Assembly: GCA_947471745.1 (NCBI GenBank)
Contig: CANJKZ010000979.1
Span: forward strand, 1,736,001 to 1,800,000
Source of the DNA: Closterium sp. Naga37s-1
Lineage: Eukaryota; Streptophyta; Zygnematophyceae; Desmidiales; Closteriaceae
Direction of reading: 5' to 3'
DNA: 64,000 bases
Part shown: piece after piece, positions 32,135 through 42,700 of the stretch
Position numbering within the stretch: the stretch's first letter is position 1
How the letters are laid out: the number at the start of each line of letters is the position of its first letter
Position numbers and translations under genes: made by a program
The notes under the pieces: model-generated
What the model saw: only the letters and a program-made list of their open reading frames with translations
What the model was told of the DNA's origin: nothing
The model's database searches: none

Positions 32135-32310
32135 CTCACAAGCACAGCACGCCTGCAGTGGCTCCTGTGTCATCAGCCCGCCTGTGGGTGGGAGGAGAGA
32201 GGGAGGGGCGAGGTGGTCTATTTTTAAGTCGACTAAAAAATAGACTCATCACAGCATGCCTGCAGTGGCTCCTGTGTCATTAGCCCGCCTGTGGGTGAGA
32301 GGAGAGGGGG
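32135..32310. repeat. Direct duplication split by a palindrome (TCGA centre)
   Basis: GCCTGCAGTGGCTCCTGTGT and about 40 following bp occur at 32150 and 32259. Between them, at 32218-32243, lies an imperfect palindrome centred on GTCGAC with T5/A6 arms. Confidence 0.85.
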
Positions 32311-32504
32311 GCGAGGGGGAGGAGGGTGGTGGACGGAGAGGAGTCTACGCGTAAACCTGGGGAAATTTATGGGTAAATGTAAGTTGACAACGTTGAATAC
32401 AAGAAAGAGATTACGAGGAGCGGGAGCCGGAGAGAATGAGTGGGAGTGGGAGAGGAGTAGTGGGGGCACGAGAGAGAGGAAGGGTTGGGCAAGGGAAGCT
32501 ACAA

Positions 32505-32830
32505 CAGTGCGAGGAGAAGTGCGGTAGGAGAGAGGGGAGGGCGAGGGAGGAAGGGGGGGGGTGATGTGGAAGTGCACAGCCAGTTACCTTGCTTTCATGT
32601 GCAATATGATTCTTTTTAAGACGTCTCAAAATTGCGAGGAGAAGCACAGTGGGAGAGAGGGAGGGAAGGAGGGCGAGTGTGGTAGTGCGCAGCCAGTTAC
32701 GTTGCTTTCATGTGCAATAATATTTGTTTGAGATGTCTCAAAAGTGCAAGGAGAAGCGCGGTGGGAGAGAGGGAGGGAAGGAGGAGGGTGTGGGAGTGAG
32801 CAGTCAGTTACCTTGCTTTCCCCAAGTACC
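32505..32830. repeat. Three tandem copies (~115 bp) separated by two palindromes
   Basis: The unit GCGAGGAGAAGYRCRGTRGG, a purine run, then CAGTTACCTTGCTTTC occurs three times. The joints are palindromes TTTTAAGACGTCTCAAAA (32614-32631) and GTTTGAGATGTCTCAAAAG (32726-32744), diverged members of the dispersed family. Confidence 0.85.
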
Positions 32831-33251
32831 TTCAGCCATATGTTTAGGCGAGCAGCAGTCTAAAAGAATTCTTTAGCAGAGGATTAACAGTACGATCTGT
32901 TGTAATTCCTGCTAAAAACAAGGAGTTTCAAGAAATCCGACTCAAAATTCCACTAAAATATTAAAACGAGGCAAACTAGTTTCGGGTGACGGGACAGGCC
33001 CCAATCACACCTTCATCAGTGCAAGTGGAAATGTTGGAACAGAGTGAGCAGTCAGTTACCTTGCTTTCCCCGGCCGTGACACCTGCAACAGAGCTGCATG
33101 TGCAAAACGGGAGTGGGGAGAGTTGGAAGAGAGAAGGCTGGATGGCTCATGAGCAAGGCGAAAATACGTAAGTGTGAAGGCGAGGGAGAAGGGATGTGTG
33201 GGTGGGTGTGGGTGGTTGTTTAGATGTGTGTGTGGGTGTGGGTGGGTGTAC

Positions 33252-33253
<2 letters not shown>

Positions 33254-33318
<65 letters not shown>

Positions 33319-33500
33319 CGGGTGTGTATGGGTGGCTTTCGAGAAATTCTAGTAGCAACTTCAACATGACTACCGAGCATGTGTGGGTGGGGGAGGTGGG
33401 GGAGAAAGGATGTGTGGGTGGGTGTGTGTGCGTGTGCGGGTGTGTGTGTGTGTGTGCGAGGGTGTGTGTGTGTGTGTGCGTGTGTGGGTGGGAGTGTGTT
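33254..33500. repeat. (GT)n microsatellite and GT-rich tract
   Basis: About 30 uninterrupted GT pairs at 33254-33315, then a looser TGTG/GGGTG-rich tract at 33384-33500. Confidence 0.9.
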
Positions 33501-33643
33501 TGTGGGGAGGGGGGTGGGTGTGGCTGTGGAAAGGTTCGATGGTGAGCGACCAAGGCAAGAATACATAAGCGTGAAGGCGGGGAAGAAGGGATGTGTGGGT
33601 GTGGGTGGGTGTGCGTGTGCACGCGCGCACGTAGGGTTGAGCA

Positions 33644-33808
33644 TGCCCGGCCCAGGTCGGGCCAGGCCGGGCCAGGCAAAAATCCGGGCCGGGCCTGCCC
33701 GGTCCGACCCGGGCCGAATGACCAAGACCCTGGCCCGAGCCCGCCCATTTTGTACTCGGGCCAGGGTGGCCCGACCCGGGCCAAGCAAGGCCCGACCCGG
33801 GCACGCAC
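33644..33808. mobile_element. Short GC-rich inverted-repeat element (MITE-like)
   Basis: Starts TGCCCGGCCCAGGTCGGGCC and ends GGCCCGACCCGGGCACG, so its outer ~20 bp are imperfect inverted repeats; the interior is full of CGGGCC/GGCCCG. No clear target duplication. Family unknown. Confidence 0.4.
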
Positions 33809-33814
33809 ACTTAT

Positions 33815-33965
33815 GCCCCCATGCCCCCATGCCCCCACGCACCCACGCGCCCGCGCACCCACGCACGCACCCACGCACGCACCCACGCACGCACCCAGGC
33901 GCCCGCGCACCCACGCACACACGCACCCACGCACACACGCACACACGCACACATGCACTCACGCA
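33815..33965. repeat. CACGCACCCA/GCCCCCAT simple repeat
   Basis: About 150 bp of CACGCACC and CACGCACA units after a short GCCCCCAT run. Non-coding simple sequence. Confidence 0.85.
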
Positions 33966-34329
33966 CGCACTCACAATCCCACACAACAAGGACTTACATC
34001 GTATCCCGTGCCAAGGCATGTGCGGCACTTTCTCGGTCGCTGCAAGCAGAGAGAACGAGTGTCACAGGAGAGGGGAAAAGGGGGGAGACGAGGGAAGGAA
34101 GGAGGGGGGGGAGAGAGGGGAGGGGAGACGGGAGGGAATGGAGGGAGAAGAAAAGGAAGAAAGGGGAGAAGGGGGGCGAATGGGGGAGAGAAGGAGGGGG
34201 GTGCAATGCATTTACTGTGATGGCGAGTGAGTGACTAGACTATACAGTCACCTGGGGTCATAAATGATATATAACAACCAAAAACGCGCCATTCCCACCA
34301 ACCAGCACTCATCACCCCTTCTCCCGTCT

Positions 34330-34592
34330 CACCACCAACCTTCCCACCACCGATCCTCCTCACCACCGGTCCTCCTCACCACCGATCCTCCTCACCACCG
34401 GTCCTCCTCACCACCGATCCTCCTCACCACCGATCCTCCTCACCACCGATCCTCCTCACCACCGATCCTCCTCACCACCGATCCTCCTCACCACCGATCC
34501 TCCTCACCACCGATCCTCCTCACCACCGCTTCTACCCACCACCGATTCTTCCCACCGCCGATTCTTCCCACCACCGATTCTTCCCACCACCG
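34330..34592. repeat. 16-bp minisatellite, about 15 copies
   Basis: Unit CACCACCGATCCTCCT repeats with CGGT/CGAT variants, then drifts to TTCCCACCACCGATTC. No stop in one frame, but the peptide is only Ser/Pro/His repeats. Confidence 0.9.
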
Positions 34593-36510
34593 ATCCAGCA
34601 CCAACCATAACTATAACTCAGTCTCACCAGCACGGTCCGCACAACCCGCACGCCGCGTCGCCACCACACCGGCAGCGTCGCGCCGACAGCAGTGACGGCC
34701 GGCGCGATCCACGTCGACCGGTCGTCAGAGGCCGAATCGTAACTGACGGAATTGACTAAATCGATCGGCTCGATACCAGGCGCTTCGGGAGGCGACGCGA
34801 AGGCAGGAGATGTGAGAGGAGAGACGGAGAACGAGGAGAATATCGGGACAACGTCCGTGATTGGCGGTGCGACGAGGAGAACGTTCGGGATGGTCGAAGC
34901 CGATTGGCGGTGAACTCGTAGGGATGGCGCGTCGACGTTTGTCCGGAAAGGACTGTGATGCGGGAGCGCCACTGGCGGAACCGGAAGGGGATGCGGAGCA
35001 ACGGACATTTCGTCGAAGCGTGTGGTGGGAACAAGGATTCTAAGGTGACATTAGGACACACGAGCTGATAACTGTTGACCTTGTAATTTTCTTCAAATAT
35101 TTCGTGACTTCAACAGTAACGCGTACGGCTCCGCTCTCTAAAGAAACATGCAGAAATTGCGGAGCTTGTGTGCCTTTGTGTGATCGTTTGTACATGCTCC
35201 GGCAAGTTTTACCACTCATAGACAATAAATAGTTCCTCTTGTCGAATCAGCCAGATTGCCGTGTCGAGTGTGTCAGAGTGTCAGATGTCCAAATCCACCA
35301 GTTGCGGTGGATCGCATAAAGGAACAGAAGGGGCACCGCGCATCACCACCGCTGGCTTTCTTGGTTGACAAAAGGGGCACCAAACCGAACCGAACCGAAC
35401 GGCTGGAAACGACAGCATCCCAACCAGAGACTACACACGACACAGCCCGAAATGGGTCGCCCTTGCAAAACCATTAATAGTTGGAGACCCATTAAATCGG
35501 TCGAGATTAGAGAAACAACTCTAAGCACAGCTGTAGGAGCACTTAATATAAGTGTCCCGATTCCGGAACTCTCTTCACGGTTTTGGTTTTTTTACACCGG
35601 AAAAGCTATAGACATGACGTTATTATCACCTTAGTATAAATGCCAAACAGAAATCTAGGTCGGGAACCCACAGTGGATGAACGGAGCACGAACATCAACC
35701 CGCCCGCCCGAGTGCTTGAAAAAGTGCACGCAAGCATTTTCGGGCAGTATGAGAATGTAAGGTCCTTTCTGTCGGCTATTCGCAGAGCTCGTGGCCTATC
35801 TTGTAACATCCGGAAACGTCAGATTTCGACAGTGTATCTCTTCGCAGTGTCTACACCGGTCAGTTTTGCGAACTTATGCCCAGCAATAACGGGCAGAACG
35901 AGACGAACAGATTGATTGACGGAGCGCCGCATTGTGGAGTGCAGCCCAACTCCACTCCACCAAGCTTTCACCCACCCTCTACCCCCCATAACCATCCCTC
36001 CCAGGCTCCCCTCCCCTCCCCTCCCCTATGCTTCCCTTCCGCTTTTTGACCCAACCCCCCCTCATTTGAGCCAACAGCAGACAAACAAAAACTGGCATCA
36101 TACTGCTGCTGACCCGTTCTGTCTGGTGTTTCTACTTTTGAACATCTGTAGCTCTTGCTCATTCTCACTCAACTTCTGCCTCGTAGCCTCGCGCTTTACC
36201 TTGCCGCTGGTTGCGCTGTACGCGTACTGTTTTTTGCAGCACAATTGTTACTAAGACAGGATTGATAGCCATAAATAGCTGCTTCATTAGACGTCAAGAA
36301 ACTACACTAATTACACGTACGCTCTTTTGAACGAGACGTCTAGTTACTCCAATTGCAAGAACGCTCTGGTTGTTGTGGGGAATTAAGCGTCCACGCAAGA
36401 AGATGGACGACCCGCGCGGGAGAGGAGGCGCCGGTGGTGTAGTTTCGCCAAAGAAAGAGGGTACCCGGCATCGCACAGACCGCGCTTCGGCCTCTTGTAG
36501 CCCATCACAG
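34593..36510. other. Intergenic region upstream of the membrane-protein gene
   Basis: No gene I can name. A GC-rich stretch at 34630-35010 is open on the minus strand for 158 codons, rich in Ser/Pro. It could be the first exon of a minus-strand gene but shows no known domain. 35040-35900 is AT-richer with no features. 35940-36060 is a pyrimidine-rich run. The last 250 bp should hold the promoter of the gene at 36511; no clear TATA box is seen. Confidence 0.5.
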
Positions 36511-36999
36511 ATGGCGAGCTTTAGCAATATCTATCCCCTCCTCCTCCTTGCTATATGCGGTGTAGCTACCGCGCCGCGTTTGAGCGCGGCCGACCCGGAT
36601 TCGACGGCGCGAGTCGCGGTGGGATTGAACAGTATTAGTAGGTCGTTCGCGGTCGCTGACGTGGCAGCATCACAGAACAATCCCATGGACTATCGTTATG
36701 ACCTACCAGAGACTGCTCTTTATTATCACACGCTTATTCAGAACGTTTTGGCAGAAGCGCCTCGCGTAGCGCTTTTCGAGCACTCCCGTTACAGTCACGC
36801 CGACCTTTTGAAGCGCGCCGGCCGTTTGAGTCACGCGGACCGTTCCGACCGTTCGAGTCACGTGAGTCGCCGCGCGCTGCAAGCTCCTCCTCTGCAGAAC
36901 GTGACTCTCGCTCCGAACCGCACGTACCGAAGGAACCCCCTCGACGGGCTTAACTATTACACGGGCGGCTGGAACCCCAGCAGCAAGGACTACTGGGCG
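36511..36999 (+). CDS. Exon 1 of the membrane-protein gene
   Basis: 163 codons from the ATG to YYTGGWNPSSKDYWA, then donor GTACGT. The ATG is chosen because a signal peptide (MASFSNIYPLLLLAICGVAT) follows at once; an upstream in-frame ATG at 36370 would put 47 charged residues before it. Confidence 0.85.
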
Positions 37000-39577
37000 G
37001 TACGTGTTTCGCGAAAGAATGAGTAATTCACGAAACTTCTGTAACTTGTGTAACCCAGATAACTCACATGATAAACCCAAGCGACGCAAGAACCCTCTCG
37101 ACGGGCTTAATTACTACACGCGCGGCGGCCGGAACCCCAGCAGCAAGGACTACTGGGCGGTACGTGTTTCACGAAAGAATGAGTAACCCACGTCACGTCA
37201 TTCACGTAAAACACGTAACTCACCTAGCCGACATCACTCACTCACTAAACCCAGGTAACCCACGTAAATCCCGTGACGCATATAATACACGTAACGTAAC
37301 TCACATGACCCGCGTAGCTCACCTAGCCGACATCACTCACTCACTAAACCCACGTAACCCACTTGAATCACGTAACGCATGTAACTCACGTGACCCGCGT
37401 TATCCGCGTTATCCACGGAGTCCTCCCCATGTAACTCACGTAACCCACTCATGTGATGTAACTCGGAGCTGGTTTTCTGAGAATTCTAAAAACCAGCTCG
37501 TATCATATGATTTCCACGGAGTCCTCCCCATATAACTCACGTAACCCACTCATGCGATGTAATTCCTCCCACCAACACCCACCCTCCCTCTCCCCTCTCT
37601 CCCCCCTGCTCTCTCCCTCCAGTCGGTCATGTGGTTGGTGGTCTACGCGCCGCTGCTCCTGTCCTTGACCTTGCACCCCTCCCCACCCATCCCCACCCAT
37701 CCCCACCCATCCCCACCCCTCGTCACCCTTCCCCTTCTCCCAGTCCGTCATGTGGTCCGTGGTCTACGCGCCGCTGCTAGGCCTCCTCTGGCTGCACTGC
37801 TCGCCGCTGCTCCTGTCCTTGACCTTACACCCCTCCCCATCCCTCCCCACCCATCCCCACCCCTCGCCACCCCTCGCCACCCCTCGCCACCCTCCCCTCC
37901 CCTCCAGTCCGTCATGTGGTCGGTGGTCTACGCGCCGCTGCTAGGCCTCCTCTGGCTAATTCTAGGCCTCGGGATTCTTGGATTCTCGCTGCTCACCCCG
38001 CTCTCCGGCTTTCCTTCCCCCCACTCCTCCCCCCCCCCCCCTCCCTCCCCTCCCCAGTCCGTCATGTGGTCAGTGGTGTATGCGCCGCTGCTCGGCCTCC
38101 TCTGGCTGATTCTGGGTCTCGGGATCCTCGGATTCTCGCTGCTCACCTGCCTGTGCTGTCGCGACAAGTGGAGCGAGATGAGGGACCCCGCATACGCCAA
38201 GTACACCAAGAAGGACCTCTGGGTGCCGTTGGGCTTCATGCTCCTCGGGATTGTCACTGTGCTGTAAGTGCTGGAGTCGGGGTTGCTTGTAACGAGGATA
38301 GTTATCTTCTCTCTTTATTTTCATTTCAAATCTCTGTGTTTCGCCTTGCAACCGTCGCCATGGTGTGAGTTCCATGAGGGTGACTTTTGCGAGTAACTGA
38401 TTTTGGAAATGCTTGTAACGGAGATGGATTCGGACGCCTTGCCTTGGTGTTAGGGGCGGATTCGAGCGCAACAAACAAGCCGAGGTCGCTCGCTCTTACC
38501 TACCTAGGACTAAATAACGCGTTTCAATCACAGAGGTGTTGTGGTCTACCTAGGTCTTAGTAACGCCGTTCCGTCACCCTGTGCACTCGGTTCCTTCCCT
38601 GTGGTATAGTCCGTCACCCTGTGCACTCGGTTCTATGACGCATTGATCTGATGAGGTAGTGTGATTTTGCAACCCTCCTTTCTCCCCCCTCCCTCACCCC
38701 TCGTCTCCTCTCCCCCCTCCCTTCCCCCTCCCTCTCCTTTCCCCCCTCCCTCTCTTCTCCCCCCTTGCTCTCCATTCCCTCCCCACTCTTTAAACCCCCA
38801 GCGTCGGTTTCTTTGTGATGCTCGCGGGGGGTGTGGAGCTACAGAACAGAGTGCACAAGGTGACGGACTTTATCACAGAGTGTGTTGTCTTCACCCTTTC
38901 TCCCTTCCCCCTCCCTCCCCCCTCCTCCTGACCTTCTCTCGTCCCTCCTGCTCGGTGGAGGTGTGGAGCTACAGAACAGAGTGCACAAGTTGACGGACGT
39001 TTTCACTGAGACTGGTGATTTCACCCTTCCCGATTACTTTCCCATCCTTTGGCCCCCTCTCCCCCTCCCCCAGCATCGGTTTCACTGTGATGCTTGCGGG
39101 GGGTGTGCAGCTGAGTATCCGAGTGCACAAGGTGACGGAATTTATTACATATACAGTTGATTTAACCCTTCCCCTTCCCCCTCCCTTCCCACTCCCGTCC
39201 CCCTCCCTTCCCCCTCCCTTCTCCCTCCCTTCCCCCTCCCTTCCCCCTCCCTTCCCCCTCCTGACCCCCTCTCGTCCCTGCTTCCCCAGCGTCGGTTTCT
39301 CTGTGATGCTTGCGGGGGGTGTGCAGATGAGTAACCGAGTTCACAAGGTGACGGACTATATCACAGAGTCAGTCCATTTCACGACCAGTGTGATCTTCAA
39401 CATGACGAGCATCCTGCAGCTCACCGCCACCATCAACATCACCAACACCGTCGTCCCACGTGCGTGCGTTTCACCTTTTTATACACACATGCATACATAC
39501 ATACATACATACATACATACATACATACATACATACATACATACATACATACATACATACATACATACATACATACA

Positions 39578-39611
<34 letters not shown>

Positions 39612-39669
39612 CATACATACATACATACATACATACATACATACATACATACATACATACATACATAGA

Positions 39670-39703
<34 letters not shown>

Positions 39704-42700
39704 CATACATACATACATACATACATACATACATACATACATACATACATACATACATACATACATACATACATACATACATACATACATACATACATAC
39801 ATACATACATACATACATACATACATACATACATACATACACACATACATACATATATATATACATACATCCATGCATATATAATGAAAAGATAGATATG
39901 TATGTATACATGTATACATGTATATATGTATGTATACATGCATACATTGAATATAAATAATTAGGCGAAGCAATGTGTGCTGTTTTTGTTGTTCAGCACC
40001 AGTGCTATATTTATATATATATAGACAGCGTGTGCTGTTTTATTGAAGAGATCTTAGGAACATGTGCACAAGGTAACCGCCCTTATAACTAAGGCCATTA
40101 TTTTCTCAGCCAGCGGTATTTTAAATACCTTTCCCCCGCATCCACCTGCAGCGGCTAAGAAGGCGGACATTTAGAGCAAGGCGGTAGTGGCAAATCAGAC
40201 AGCCACGCGCTCACCATCCCTCCCTCTCCCTCCCTCCCCGTGCATCATCCCGTGCATCATCCCGTGCATCATCCCTTGAGCCCACCTGCAGCTGCTAAGA
40301 AGGCGGACATTCAGAGCAAGGCGGTAGTGGCAAACCAGACAGCCACGGAGCTGCAGGCCAAGACAGAGGATGGCATCACCATCATCAACAACACATTGCG
40401 CGTAGTGTGAGTGCTGTGCGGTGCAGTGTGGTGGAGTGCGGTGGGGTGGGGTGCAATGCGGTGATGTGCGATGTGCAATGTGGTACATGAGTGGCAAACA
40501 AGACAGCCACAGAGTTGCAGGCCAAGACAGCAAATGGCATCACCATCATCAACAACGCATAGTGTGAGTGCAGTGCGGTGTGGCTGCCGTGCTCTATGGC
40601 TTGGTTCAGCACGGTCCAGCCAGAGACAGTGCGGTGCGGTGCGGTGCAGGATGTAGCTGCTGTATTGTACTGTGAGAGGGACTTGCACGCCAAGGCGGCG
40701 GCAGCTCGCTCGCCTTCTCAATCACACCTGCATCATCACTGCTCTCTGCATGCATTGTTTAACATGTCTCACTCATAAACCCTCCCTGCCTTCCCTCCCT
40801 GCCTTCTTTCCCTGCCGTGCCCTCCCTTCCCCTTCCCCCCCGCTCTCAGCTCGCTCACCTTCTCAATCACACCTGCATCATCACTGCTCTCTGCATGCAT
40901 CGTTTAAGATGCCTCACTCATTAACCCTCCCTGCCTCCCCTTCCCCCCCCTCTGCCCTCTTTCCCTGCCCTCCCCTTCCTGTCTCTCCCCACCCCCTGTC
41001 AGCACACTCTCACTTTCGCCATTATCGGATGCATCATCACTGCCATTATCGGATGCATCATCACTGCCATTATCGGATGCATCATCACTGCCATTATCGG
41101 ATGCATCATCACTGCCATTATCGGATGCATCATCACTGCTCTCTGCATCTTCGCCCTTTCTGTGTTCTTCCCTCTCCTTGTTCCCCCCCACACCCCCCTC
41201 CTCCCACCCCCGTGGCAGCACGCTCACCTTCTCAATAATCGGATGTATCATCACTGCTCTTTGCATCCTCGCCCTCAGTGCGTTCTTCTCTCCCTCCTCT
41301 CTTCCCTCCTCTCCTCTCTTCCCTCCCTCTCTTCCCTTCCTCCTCTCTTCCCTTCCTCCTCTCTTCCCTCCCTCCTCTCTTCCCTCCCTCCTCTCTGTGC
41401 GTCTAGAATTCAACTCTTAACATTTTCGCCCTCAGTTCGTTCTTCCCTTTATCCTCTCTTCCCTTCCTCGAATTTTCCCCTCCTAGCTAGTCTGAGTTCC
41501 CTCCTCTCTGTGCATCTAGAATTCAACTCTTTACATTTTCGCCCCTCAGTTCGTTCTTCCCTCTCTCCTCTCTTCCCTCTCTCCTCTCTTCCCACCCCAT
41601 CTCTTCCCTTCCTCCAATCTTCCCCTCTAAGTTAGCTTTTGAGTTCCCTTCCCTCCGTGCGTCTAGAACTCAACTCTTTACATCTTCGCCCCTCAGTTCG
41701 TTCTTCCCTCCCTCCTCTCCTCCCTCTCTCCTCTCTTCCCTCCCCCTCTCTTCCCTTCCTCCAATCTTCCCCTCCTGGTTAGCTTCTGAGTTCCCTTCCC
41801 TCCGTGCATCTAGAATTCACCTCTTTACATTACATTTTCGCCCTCAGTTCGTTCTTCCATCTCTCCTCTCTTCCCTTCCTCCTATCTTCCCCTCCTAGTT
41901 AGCTTCTGAGTTCCCTTCCCTCTGTGCATCTAGAATTCAACTCTTTACATCTTCAACCTCAGTTCGTTCTTCCCATCGTAGTTGACTTTTGAGTTGACTC
42001 AAACAGTCAACTTTCTGCATATTCACCTGTTTCGCTTCTGAGTTTTGCCATTTCTGCTCTTTTACCCCCTCTATCCCTCGCCCTCACCAATCTTGTCCAA
42101 CTCGTCACCCCCCGCTCCCCCCTCCCTCCCCCATAACCTCCTGCTTTCTTATTGTTCAAAACTGTTTCCTGCCCGCCAGTCTTTTCGCTTCTCAAATGGG
42201 TCGTCGCATCAAATGTGTGAGTGTTTTTGTTCTTATTGCATGCGTACGCGCCAGAAAGCTTTGATCGTATAAAACAATACAAAGGCTAGTGTTTCAGCGA
42301 TTGATGGTAATTGCTTTTAAAGTACTTCGTATCTTATGTGACAACATTGTTGCTTTATGTCAACCGCTTTCCTATTCAGCATCGATAATGTACTTCCTAA
42401 ACAACTTCATGCTTTTGCATTTATTTCCACACTCATTATGCCCCATTTTATTTGTTGTTCGTCTTTCCTCTTTAACAGCATCGTTACTCTAATATGGGTG
42501 GTGGTCTTCTTTACTTGGTGCACTACAGCCGGTTTTATTATCGCATATTTGTAAGTGCTAGTTAGGAGGTGACTTTTGGGTCGACTCAAAAGTGCTGACT
42601 ACAGTTCAACAGCCATATGACTTCCTCAATTCAGTTGTTGTTGTTGTTTTTTTTTCTTCGTTCTTTTTTCTTTTTTTGCCTAAAAACGCATTCATCATGC

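Noticed and set aside
33815-33965. Telomere-like repeat
   Set aside because: The units are CACGCACC/CACGCACA simple sequence, not TTTAGGG or a similar telomere motif.
34532-35008. 158-codon minus-strand open frame as a gene
   Set aside because: No known domain, and part of it reads through the 16-bp minisatellite. Kept only as a remark under the intergenic entry.
39440-39973. Open frames rich in Tyr-Ile-His or Met-Tyr-Val-Cys on both strands
   Set aside because: They are translations of the (CATA)n microsatellite.
41018-41137. Taking the expanded exon 5 copy as the coding exon
   Set aside because: Two extra bases after its acceptor break the frame with exon 4, while the copy at 41219 joins in frame.
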